The notes under the pieces: generated by a model | The model's input: only the letters and a program-made list of their open reading frames with translations | What the model was told of the DNA's origin: nothing | Database searches by the model: none | Made by a program: the position numbers and the translations under genes | Shown here: piece by piece, positions 21,952 to 33,500 of the stretch | How positions within the stretch are numbered: position 1 is the first letter of the stretch | Layout: the number at the start of each line of letters is the position of its first letter | From: Enoplolaimus lenunculus | Taxonomy: Eukaryota; Nematoda; Enoplea; Enoplida; Thoracostomopsidae | Assembly: GCA_030248215.1 (NCBI GenBank) | Contig: JASANG010002293.1 | Coordinates: 40,447 to 104,446, forward strand | Direction: 5' to 3' | DNA: 64,000 nt

Positions 21952-22764
21952 TAAGCACGAAACACCAAAGTTGGTCGTAGCCGAATATCACAAATTATAG
22001 TCACACTTACACAACCGTATGTAGAGCAACTCTGACGTGGCATTATTACCCTATCAAAACAATTTTGATCCAAATTCAGTGATTGCGGTCAGAGATTTTT
22101 ACAACATCCTTATTCAAGGTATCAAACGTCAACAGTCACCGGAAATGGTTTACACCTCTAAAGCGATGGACATTTTTAGCTGGTAACGTTCTGAGTATAT
22201 AATTTGCGTCAATATCGAACGCCAAATTTAGCATTAAAATTTCAATCTCAAATGATTTTTGTTAACAAAACGAGATTACCGGCCGACAGCGTCCGTTTCG
22301 AAACACTTCCGGATCCGGAGTTTCATTGCAACAAAAAAAGCGTTTTGCTGTGAGCAACGTTTTTTTACCCCACACATTTTGCGTTTCAACTTCAGACTGT
22401 GATGTTACTTCGGTTACAGAAGAAAATAGGTTTCAAATCGGATGTTGCGGCGTTAACAATTCCAAATTTGCTCGTTTCATTTTGAAAATTGACCAGTTTT
22501 TTTTTTTTAAATTTAAATTTCAATTCTCCGGGCGATTTTGGCAAACGTTCTTAAGTTTTAGACGACCAACGCAGTTCGTTTTCGGACCAAATCCCTGTGT
22601 TGTTGAGAATTTTAGACTGCAGAAGAATGTTTTCAGGTTTGAACAGTTGTTGTTGTTGTTTTTTTGAAACAACACAAAGATAATTGGCAACAAAATAGGT
22701 ATATACAAAGCAGGCAGCACGTACATATATTCTACAAGCAGACAGGAAGACATCGCGGAGCCAA
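21952..22764. other. Intergenic, no gene seen
   Basis: No supported gene. The plus-strand open frame at 22326-22667 is rich in phenylalanine and has no familiar motif. Confidence 0.4.
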
Positions 22765-22851
22765 GGACGTAGCCACCGGGTTTTTGAAGTCATACGCCCC
22801 GATTTGTGATATTCATCCAAAACGGTTCTGTAACCCGTTTTCAGGTGGTAT

Positions 22852-23459
22852 CAGACTGCAACCGGAATTACACAATTTATCGGAATCGGAAAATGAAAAA
22901 TACACGTCACCGAAAACTTCATTTTAATTTTCTTTTTGTAATATTATTAGTGTGATAGCTCTTAGTTGGAGATAGGTGTTCACTTTATGTGCTGTATTTT
23001 AGATTTTCATAATCCACGGAAGCGAAATCTACCGTCGATGATTTATTTTCGGCGATTGTCAAAGTTTATATACTATATGAATGAAATCTATTTAATTTTT
23101 ATCGTCATTCTTAAATAAAATATCTTAATTTCCACCTACCAAGTTTTAATATCGCAATTTTTAATTCCGGTAAACGGAAGCTGAAAAAATGCCGGTACCG
23201 GAAGCTGAAAAAATGCCGGTACCGGAAGCTGAAAAAATGCCGGTACCGGAAGCTGAAAAAATGCCGGTACCGGAAGCTGAAAAAATGCCGGTACCGGAAG
23301 CTGAAAAAATGCCGGTACCGGAAGCTGAAAAAATGCCGGTACCGGAAGCTGAAAAAATGCCGGTACCGGAAGCTGAAAAAATGCCGGTACCGGAAGCTGA
23401 AAAAATGCCGGTACCGGAAGCTGAAAAAATGCCGGAACCGAAATTCCTGTTGCACCCTG
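22852..23459 (+). mobile_element. CAGGGTGCAACCGGAATT-family MITE with internal amplification
   Basis: Left end CAGACTGCAACCGGAATTAC; right end CGAAATTCCTGTTGCACCCTG without the last base shift. The flanks GGTGGTAT and GTTGGTAC match at six of eight bases, an aged 8-bp duplication. It is longer than sister copies because a 24-bp subterminal motif was amplified (23172-23436). Confidence 0.75.
23172..23436 (+). repeat. 24-bp tandem repeat, about 11 copies, inside a MITE
   Basis: The unit reads CCGGAAGCTGAAAAAATGCC then GGTA. Copies are almost identical, so the expansion is recent. Open frames in all phases across it (for example repeated PVPEAEKM) arise because 24 is divisible by three, and they are not genes. 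Confidence 0.95.
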
Positions 23460-23548
23460 GTTGGTACCACAAAAAGTTTCACTTTCAAAATTCACCTCCC
23501 CCCCAAGACGTAACGGTCTCGTTTGCGAAATCTTGGCTACGCCGCTGA

Positions 23549-24149
23549 TAGGAGCAACAACGAACAAACAGTGAACACATTGCAATTACAATACAGGTGT
23601 ATAGTTTCGAAGCCATTATACCACGCAACAGGAAGGATCGAAGTTAAAAACAACAGACTGTGAGTGAACGCCGCATTAGGCACAAAGCAGAAAACGAACA
23701 CCACATGACATGAGGATACATTGACCACCAAAGATGACACATGTGAATAGAAAACATAACCACCCAAAATGTGCCGCCGGGCTACGACTGTGTAAACCAA
23801 CGAAACTTGGCTTCACTAATTTTGGCTCTGAAAGACAAACAATGCGTATCGCAATATATGATTAAATCGAACCATTATATATCTATCTATTAATCTATAT
23901 AATTAAAGCTGGAATATCCCACATACGTATTTTTGGTAAGTTTCCAGTATACGTACTTTGTTTACAATAGTTTCATAGCACATATACGCGTTTGTTTTAT
24001 TTATTAGAAAATTTGCATACTGGTTTTATGCATTTTCTAACACTTGCGCAACACGCAAAGCTGGACCAGTAGTATAGGGTGAAAGCAAGAATGACAAATA
24101 TACTACACGTAACTTGGGCTTCCAGATAAGGTTTACATTCCCATTTTAC
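23549..24149. other. Intergenic, no gene seen
   Basis: No gene, RNA gene or assigned repeat was found. Confidence 0.4.
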
Positions 24150-24519
24150 CACGGTGGCACTGAATCCACGATTTGACCGAATCAGAATCCGAATCCAGTG
24201 CTAATTTGCCGAATCCGAACCCTGCATGTTGCAAATTTCAGACATATCTATAATTTGTTTCAGAATATCAACGCAATGCCAACCGTATAACTTTTAAAAC
24301 GTTAATATATTTCGTCCCGACGTCAGTTCTGAGATTTATCACATGAAATAAAAAATATTGATTTTTATAGCAAGGTACTTAAAAATTTTATTGCTTAAAA
24401 ATGAAAAAAAAATATTGCCGAACTTTGTTGGATTCGGCTTTTGGATCCGGCTTTTCCACAACCGAATCCGAATTCGAACCTCAAATTTTTGCCGAATCCG
24501 AACCTTTGTTGCCACCCTG
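24150..24519 (-). mobile_element. CAGGGTGGCAACAAAGG-family MITE, reverse
   Basis: Left end CACGGTGGCACTGAATCC; right end AACCTTTGTTGCCACCCTG. It is the mirror of the 15368-15713 copy, sharing the interior ATATATTTCGTCCCGACGTC. The flanks are only weakly alike (CATTTTAC and CATTACCC). Confidence 0.75.
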
Positions 24520-25450
24520 CATTACCCTATATATAAATAAAACAATGTATACAAATTAGTGTTTCCTAAGAAACGATTTAACTTTGTAGATCAAATACCT
24601 GTCGAATTTAACGGTTGGATGAGTGAGAGTACACGGAAATCTCACGGTTCGCAAATATTAATTATATTATTTACTATAAAATTGCCAGATGGGCGAACAA
24701 CTTGGCGTAGCAAAAGGACTATGACAACTGCTGGTATGAAGGGTATCACGGCAATTCGTTAGCCCACAAACTTGTCGATCGACAACTTGTAATGCGAAAT
24801 TTGATCAACTTGACAATACGTCCGCCCATTATTATGTTTAGGCTTCGGTTTAGGTTTACACGTAGCATATGATCAGAGTTACTCATAGGCTTTAGGACAC
24901 TGTTGAGCGACAAGTTGTACGGTGACGAATTGTCAGATTCGGCATGGCTTGTCACATAGGTATACGGCTGAATTAGTACCGTGATTACAACACACAAAAA
25001 CATTGAACTACTTATACTACGTAACAAACTGCCAACCTAACGGCGGAACCAAGGGTATAGTCAGGCCTACGCGCCATCCAACTGGGATCAATATCAAAAT
25101 GTGTTTAAATTTAGTACTAAAATTACGTTTGGCTTCTCGCTGCTTATCGCGTGCCCCCCGTGCCGGCAAAAATTTCTGAATCCGCCGTTTGCGCACTGAC
25201 GATATGTATGTATGTATGTATATGTTTAATGGACGATTTTTTTGCTAAATGCAAAGCAAAGGTTACGTACTCAAAGACCGCGACTATTTTAACATTTGTA
25301 TATTAAAGTATACGTGATTTAGTAAAATCTGATTTCTAATTTCAATAGCAAATTTCAAATTGCAATAATTGAAAAATAATAACTGACATTCTGTTCGATA
25401 TTTATTTTCTAATAAAAATGTATAATTCTTGCTGAAAAGTAAAAACATCA
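24520..25450. other. Intergenic, no gene seen
   Basis: No supported gene. A short TATG tetranucleotide run lies near 25205-25223. Confidence 0.4.
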
Positions 25451-25451
25451 T

Positions 25452-25645
25452 GTGGCAACAACGGTTCGAATTCGGATTCGGCATAAACTTGTGGTTAGGA
25501 CTCGGATTTCCGAATTAGTATATAAGATATCTTAATTTCCACCGACCAAAATTTAATACCGGAATTTTCAAATCCGGGAAAAATTTACCGATACCGGAAG
25601 GTGAAAAATTGCTGGAACTGGAATTCCTGCAAAAATTTAATTCCT
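25452..25645 (+). mobile_element. Adjacent fragments of two CAGGG-type MITE families
   Basis: 25452-25517 matches the left end of the GGTGGCAACAAAGG family (GTGGCAACAACGGTTCG). 25545-25645 matches the right half of the CAACCGGAATT family (ACCAAAATTTAATACCGGAA). Neither has both termini. Confidence 0.5.
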
Positions 25646-26685
25646 GTTCCTGCAATCAAAAATATCTAAGTCTACAACTAATAATTTAAAGTTATATAAA
25701 ATGATTTGATTTTTAAATAAGCTATTCTTTTTGAAAATTGTATAATAAGTAATTTTACAAAAATTCAAATTTGTTCTCCAGGGGAATGCCACCGTCACTG
25801 AACGCCCGCAACTAGAACACTAAGCAGAAAATGGTCTATCTGTCCAACCCCCCCACACTATCCATTTTATTGTGAAAACAGCTAAAATTTGTAACGACGT
25901 AGTAATTTTAGAATCATTTAAGTTTGAGTAGAGCTGTCCCGGGACCAGGATTTTTGTCGGGGCCGGAGCTAAGATTATTGCTTGCCATAAGTCATAAAAA
26001 CGCTCGAAAACTACATATTCACACGTATAGAAAGCGAAATAAATCGCTTGAAGAATAAATCGCTTGAAGTGTCATCGTGACAATACGATGCTGTTTTCGA
26101 AATCATAGAGCTGATATTTAAAATCACGGTTTTGAATTAATTTTTATTGCCAACAACGGCATACAAGTGAAAGTGTAAAAAATTTTCATAAATTGCCTGC
26201 TATGTCGGCCACAGCCAGCCAAGTTTTAGGTATATTCTAGTTACTTTCAACCGTGATGATTGCCTATTTTTAGCGATTTCTGTGAGCCGTGAATCGCTAA
26301 GATAATTGTTTATTTGCTACTTTTGGAGAATTTATGGTGGATGTTTGGGAATACGGAGCAGCCGTAGAAATTTAAAAAACCGATCTTATTTTAAAGGTGT
26401 CACCAAAGGAGTTAAACGGTACTATTTTTAAGCCTGTAGGGTCTCGAGTCATACAAATTTACACGGTATAACAAAATCAAGTGTGGCTTATAATTTTCAA
26501 GTATGAAACTTTGAGCTGTTTAGCATGCTGCGTAAAAATAGCCACCACCGTTGACCTCAGCTTGTCAAACGTAAGAGGGTAGGCCATTTTTTTTATTTCG
26601 CAGGGAGTTCACATTCAGTACCTTCGCTGAATAGCACATGTATAGTTGACTACCCAACCGTTTGTCTACGGTACTGCTACAGTAT
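25646..26685. other. Intergenic, no gene seen
   Basis: No supported gene or RNA gene. No repeat of the families seen elsewhere was noticed. Confidence 0.4.
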
Positions 26686-26689
26686 AGAG

Positions 26690-26830
26690 TAACTTAAGCG
26701 TGAGACTAATATTTTGGCTTAGGATTCAGCTTTCGCTTAGGAATACGCTTATCCCTGCGCTCGGCTTACGCATACACTAAGGCTTCACCCTAGTAATTTG
26801 CATATATAATCTACTGTTTACGGCCATCAC
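26690..26830 (+). mobile_element. Degraded GGCC-type MITE
   Basis: The words ATAGAGTAACTTAAGCG, GGCTTAGGAT and AATCTACTGTTTACGGCC match the interior and right part of the 11563-11746 family. The termini are eroded. Confidence 0.45.
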
Positions 26831-26839
26831 CTATACGTG

Positions 26840-29530
26840 GACCATCGAGTTCGCTTGCATGTTCGTTTTTACCCCGTCTCCGTTGCCGCTTTTAGGGAAT
26901 GTTTCGCTTGTTATTATAAAACGAGTTGCAACTCCGATGCGCAATTGCTTCATTTTCAATTACATGTAATGTTCTACTAATTTTAGTAGAGTTACCTCCT
27001 GGGGCCCGCGCGCTGTCAACTGGGGCCAAGTTAGCAATACGTAAAGATAACTATTAACACGCGCTATTAACACGAGCTACAATATACGTATATAACACGC
27101 CAATGGTCGTTTATAGAGCGAAAATAAATTCTTTTGCGATTTTGACATTTTTCAAACAAGAACCTAGTATGATAGGATTGCTTTTCATGCGAGTTAAATA
27201 TCGCTTGTATATAAAAATTGAACCTGGTTCGGCCCCCGGCAAATAACGTGTTCAGTCCGGTCACCAGGCGTGGGCGTAATGAAACAAGGGGGAGGTGGGA
27301 CAAATTAGACCAAATTTTGTTATAAAATGTTAGTAAATATTTAACACGTATCCATCGGATTATAAAGTGTAAAAAAACTAAAACGACGGTTCCGATTCCG
27401 GTTCAAATAATCTTGTTGCAACCGGATGATTCACACACACACTACGCAGTCACACAAAATGTTCACAAATACAAGCACCATTCGTTGAGCAACAGTTGCT
27501 TACAACGAAGTAACACTATTTTAATGAGTACCCAGTTCCGTATACACGGGCGTAGCTTTTTCCGACGTCCAGACATTTCTTGGCGAGACAAGAAAACCGC
27601 AACAGGATTCAGAATACCCTCCTCGATCCTCGAGGCAACTATATAATTTCCATTTTTGAAATTACACCCCATCCACGTTTCCCGAACCTAAATCCTGGCT
27701 CCTCCCGAGTAACCACAGCATTCCGAAGAGCCATTTCAGCATATATAACCTTCCATCAGTGTCCAGAACAAGGTTTAGGTTTGTTTACAAAAGCGCACCC
27801 ATACATACATAATGTTGTGAATGTTGCATCCAAACGTTTGGCATAATTAAATTTGACTAATTTCAACACCACGCGGCATCTTCCACAAACCGACTTAATA
27901 TTAAATTAAGGACATTGTTTCTACACGTAATGTCCACCCTACCCGCCGGTACATATCAAAAGGTGTGGCCAGAAATGACGGGAGGGAAGAGGGGTGTTGT
28001 CCGACTCGTTTTGGGGTTTTTTCACATGGGTTTTTAGATACTTTGTTCAGTTGGTACCACAACCAACCCTGTTTCGATACTTTTATAGACCATACATACT
28101 CTCCTTTCCAAACTTAAAAATCAATTTTAGCCACGTCCGTTGTACTATAACACAGTACTACTCTCAGAGTTCGTGATATTGCGTAGATAAGCAGGTCAGA
28201 ATTTTTGATCAGATAAATTTATTAAGATAGGCGCCTCAGGCATTTACCGTAAGGTCTTTGATTAGTAACAAACCAAACAAATTAAAAATGCTAATCAACT
28301 GTGTTTGTAGGCATACCTATAACTGGTTTGCTTCTGGGCTCATATTCTCAAATGTATATAGCAACTATCATCAGTTTAGTAGTTCGTTTTTAACTCACTA
28401 ACTATTGCAGTTGTTGAACGCAAAATTGATATAGGAGTACGTATAGATAATCATATGCAAAAAAGGTGCAAAGTTTTGAGCCTCAGCATACAACAGTTCG
28501 AAAGTTACATGATCTATTACCAACTGGTGAATCAATTAGGCATTGTATTGTCCACATTTCAGGCACCGGTCAATACTACGTACTATCCGGTCTTTAGGTT
28601 CACTCTGTTAAGTACTGATATTTTCTTGCCAGAGACTGTTCTAATTTTTCAGCGTCAATATCGGCAGTTTTGATCCAAGATTTCACTGAACAATGGTTAT
28701 GTTTTAATCCAAATTCAACGGAAGATCCGATATTTTCTCACTATGACAATATAAGACCCCCTTCAGACCAAAACTTCGGACAGCTTTTTAATAGACTTCA
28801 ACCGGATATTCTAACTCTATATTATACGTACCATGACCAAACCAATCTTGTTCAAAATAACAAATACTAGTAATCCGTAGTTGCACATATGTTCAACTCT
28901 CGTTACGTAACTGAGTTTCGGTATATATATTTTAAAGCAATAATTGTTCCTTAAATCTCCCATTTCAAAGGTGCGGAGATGCATAGTATACGCTACCCGA
29001 CAGTGGAATGGAATCACATCAAGTTTGGCATTATTTCCGTTAAGTACCCGCCAGCCGGAAAATGCTCAAAAATGGTTGGTCATTGAAAGTTTTTTCGTAT
29101 TTAAGCTTCTCACAACCTCTTTATCATTTCACATCGAAATTTGAATTTTCTCACAAAATTCAATTAGTTTCTGTCAAAAAAATTGATCTTCTGTTCGGTG
29201 CAGTGTGTCAAGCTGAGCTGAACGGTGCTAATTTTACCGCAATCTGACCACTGACTAATGAGTTAAGACTTATGGTTAAAGAACTTGCTAAAAGTGAACA
29301 TTGCGTGATTACAAACGACTCCACGCAGGTAGGGGCGCTGCCACCCTCAAGCCCTCGGCAGCCCCGCAATAAGCCAAATTTTATCGAAAACTCGAACAAC
29401 ACTTACCGAACCATCGAATATGCAAAACTAGGAAACCGAGTTACTAAACCAAACCAAGGAAATGCATGGAGTAAGCTTCACCGGATCGAACCATGAAAAC
29501 GTTAAAATACGTTAGTAATGCAGTAGTACT
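26840..29530. other. Intergenic, no gene seen
   Basis: No conserved gene was recognised in this 2.7-kb stretch. Several 60-90 codon open frames exist on both strands without motifs. A fragment near 27386-27425 (TTCCGATTCCGGTT, TTGCAACCGG) resembles a CAACCGG MITE end. Anyone seeking further exons should look here with transcript data. Confidence 0.35.
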
Positions 29531-29536
29531 CCTGCG

Positions 29537-29931
29537 CAGGGTGCAATCGGAATTCCGATTCCGATTAGAATTCCGATTCAAAACGAGTTCCGATTCCGAT
29601 TGCACAATCAATCGGAATTTCCACATTATAATTTTTAGGCATACTTTTTGTGATATGTTGTATAAAAATTTTGCAACGTTTATCTATTAAATTGTTTTCG
29701 ATGTGTTAACTAATCAATAATTGATTGTACTTTAGTCTTACTGAGCCAAAAAATGATTGCCCATTTGTTCATTCGACGTTTCTGACAGTTGTAGCCGGCC
29801 AACAGACACCCTAAATCAATATTATACTTGTTAATACATATTATCCCATTAGTCACAAAATTTGCAATTCCGATTCCGCTATAAATTTGCTGTTCCGATT
29901 CCGGTATAATCCAGTTCCGTTTGGCACGCTG
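29537..29931 (+). mobile_element. CAGGGTGCAACCGGAATT-family MITE, diverged
   Basis: Left end CAGGGTGCAATCGGAATTCC with GATTCCGATT repeats; right end TTCCGTTTGGCACGCTG. The flanks CTCCTGCG and GTTCTGGG share five of eight bases. The right terminus is the more altered. Confidence 0.6.
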
Positions 29932-30595
29932 GTTCTGGGTCTTGTTTTTCCACGTTAGGTTCGGCAGCCCCCAGTTATACAATTGGCCAAATACACTCTG
30001 TTCATCTCCTACCTATTAAAAAATCACACAACCAATTTATACTCAATAAAATTGACGCCATACAGAATCTCTTTTGCAACGTTTTCGAAGATACAGAACG
30101 CTATATTGGCATATTCGTGTTGTTGTTGTTGTTGTAAACAGAAGAACATGTATAACTTCATGCGTGTTAAGCTTAATTTGCATATTGTTCACAAAATAAA
30201 TATATATGCAGTTAGCTGGAACGCTGCCCAAAACAAGTATGTGGGGCGTTCCAGCTTTAATATACAGTAAAACAGCCCCCCCCCTCCGCGGAACCCGTGG
30301 GAATTACCCCAATCTTCAAATGACCCTCAGGTTCAATATAGGGAAAGATCCTTGCGAAAATATTATAAATTCAGCTGCAAACTGATTCTGATTATTTTCT
30401 GCCTTCATTTCAATCACAGCGTGGCTGTGGTAATACATGCAATCAACGACAGAAAAGACTAAACTACAGAACAAGGAGATAGTATATACGTACACAGTTA
30501 TACGAGCTCCCTACAATCGTGCTGTTAGTAATTAAATATTGACATAAAACTATTTCTGACTTTTTGAATCATGCGTTGCTTACACACAAAGGTGC
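29932..30595. other. Region downstream of the NCAM-like gene, presumed 3' UTR and intergenic
   Basis: The last coding exon of the minus-strand gene stops at 30596, so this stretch should contain its 3' UTR. I could not place a clear polyadenylation signal on the minus strand. No other gene was seen. Confidence 0.4.
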
Positions 30596-33500
30596 TCACT
30601 TGATCATTGGTGTCTGTTCACTAGCTGGAAGTTTGTCTTCAGGTTCAAGTTCATTGTTTGTGTTCAATGCACTATTGTCCGTACCAGGACCACGCCCGCC
30701 AACCCCGCCATTTCCGTTGCCACTTAGCAGTACTTCTTTTTGTGATAAGCTGAAAATTAAAAATAGCAAAAAATTTTCATTTTTGCATAGATCATATTAA
30801 CGGGCCTTTTCCATAATATATATCACCCAGCCGACATCGGCCAAAAAACGGTTGAATATAACATTAGATTGTTAAGGCCCTACATCATTTGAGGTTGAAA
30901 CATTTTTAAAACTAAAACGATATTTAAACCAATCGACACAGTTAACGAGATGAGTCAAATGGTACCAATGTTTCGGCCAATGTCACACTGAGGGGCGTAA
31001 CTGTAGCACTAACGAGTTTTTAAGCCTAAGCTCAAATCCTTAGCATGAGCACAAGTGTATAGTCTATAAGTTAGCCTAAACAAAAAACAGTTTAAAGTTT
31101 AACGACGTTGCTCTACGTCAGTTGTTGTAAATACGTAATTTGGCACATATAACAAAACGGTACACTAATTTATCTGACAAATTCCTACAAAATGTCCCAA
31201 AGTCATCAGACAGCCAGGTTGTAAAATATTAAACCGTATTTGATATTGAATGTTTAGCATTCTTCATAGGTCAAAGATCACAAAGAATAAAATTAACTAC
31301 TTGCACCTAACGTACCCTCCTTTTCCAGCCGCCTGGCCTCCGCTACCCAAATCTCCGTGTGCTTCTTCCAAAGCTGCGTTACTGCCGGAACGCTTTCGAG
31401 CAGATGGAGATCGTCCACATACGTGAACGGCAATAAACATCAACAAACCACATTGGTTAATGTGAAAACATAACGCATCAATAATCAATAACAACAACAA
31501 TAAAACAATGATAACAATTGCGACCACAGCTCCTACACCAGGCCCTGCTGAGGTAATATCCAATGGTGCTTCTAAAACAATCCAACATGTGTCAAAGTGA
31601 AAATGCATTAACATAAATCGAAGCGCATGGGTTGCGCTAGACTCTACTGTTCCGGACGCCCCCGCACGCTGTTATGCATTGTTAACAAAAATATAGGCAA
31701 AACCTATTTGGTGGCATGCAGTGGTGCTCGGTGAGTATAGCGCAACACCTACTTTTTGTTATATGTCACTACCTAAATTAATACATTGTGGCCAGACTTT
31801 TAATCGAAATTTGTGTCTGCATTCTCAAATGAACGTAGCAGCTATCACCAGAAAATACTACATAGACAATCGATTAGTTGTTACTTTGTATTGGTATATA
31901 TACTACCTTAATTATTACATTCTTGACGAACTTTTTTTCAATATTTGTGCTCACATATTCTCAAATGAGTGCAGCAAATATCACCAGTTTATAGCAATAA
32001 CTTCGACATCTATAAGAATATCACGCTCAACTTAGAAGTACGACCTCTCCGCTGCAAAATTGTGCCAAATTTTGATTAGTTCTCCCTTGGCAAGTATGAA
32101 ATTTACAGGATCTTCATCGCCAACTCGTAATTGCTGCTACATACATTTGAGAATATGGGCACTGGTTTTAAACATAAATGAATCCGATATTAGCTTAGGC
32201 ATTTTGATTTAACAGAAACTGAAGATCTTTAATTAAAATATTCCAGTATACCGTATTCTGAGGTCTTGATATATCTGTACGCCGACGGTTCAGAATAACC
32301 AATAGCATTTCGTGCACGTAGTTGTACACGGTACCATTGATTTTTAACCAGGTCGAATGACGTTCGTACATCTTGTACAGTTATCACATCGGCAATAGGA
32401 TTTTTAGGTGCAGTATCTCCAACTGTTGAAACATTGCCAGTGTAGATTTTTGTTAACCAATCCGCACCTTCAATTTCTTTAAATCCATCATCGTCACTCT
32501 TTGCAACCTAAACCATAATTTCTACAGTTGTTTTCAAACTGAAAGTGGTCGAAAATTTTATAGAAGGTACATTAGTCTCTCACCTCCACATTACTGGTTT
32601 TTATTTTCCGGAGCGTAAGCCTGAGCGTAAGTATAAACTTAATCCCAGTGGTAATCGCAAAGCGCAATACCTAAGGCTATTTTTTAATGCAATCGTTATG
32701 TATGGGGAACTTCTTTTAAGGGAACGTAAACAAGTGCTATCAAACGGTATACTAGGTATTTTATCTCTGTGGTTATGTAGACAGATCAAATTTTTTCAAA
32801 CTATCTTTTATAAGCAAAACAACTTTATATAAAACAATTTCTTGCAGGCAGCTGACACTGACGGTCACTTGTTGTTCACAATTAGAAGGTCCTTTAATTT
32901 TTGTACGTAACTCGAGCACGAGTCTTCTCGTACAGAACTACGTCTCGTTACAGTTATGAACTTAATGGTAAAGCATTCCAAAGCTTCTCGTATGTTGATG
33001 TTTTAAAGTGGGTGCCTCTTAATAGTTCCAGCTACGTGGTCAACTGTCTGCGAAATATTTAGTAGGGACTGCCAGTAATACTACAAAACGCTGTATCTTC
33101 GATGTGGTATAACAACAGATCACCAGCGGTTACAGGATTAATTCATACTCATTTTAAATCTGATGTTTGAACTATCACATAATTTTTCTATATTTAAATG
33201 TTTACAAAACATTTCGAAGTGGTTGTCCAGCCAGGACGCCATCCTCTCTCACTGTCCATACAACAAATACATTGCAAACTGGCCTTTGCTTTTCAAAATT
33301 CGATACGTTTCCTACCTTAAGCAGACGAGCTTCGTAGTGCAAAATACGTTTGCCCATATGCTCGGGTTCAGTCCATCGTAATACACACGGATTGGTCTCT
33401 GGACACTCCATTATTTGCGTTTTGTTATCTTGAACAGTCCAATCAGATGCGATATATTCTGGCGTTTCCGGCTCTTAAACAATGCAACGTACAACGGCAA

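Larger units (their letters stand above)
22765..23548 (+). mobile_element. GTAGCCA-family MITE, split by a later insertion
   Basis: Left end GGACGTAGCCACCGGG near 22765 and right end CTTGGCTACGCCGCTG near 23545 form the inverted repeat GCGTAGCCA. Between them lies a complete CAGGGTGCAACC-family element (22852-23459). The outer element's own sequence is therefore only about 170 bp. Confidence 0.55.

Noticed and set aside
23111-23585. Four overlapping repetitive open frames (PVPEAEKM, RYRHFFSF and similar)
   Set aside because: They are artefacts of the 24-bp tandem repeat inside a MITE.
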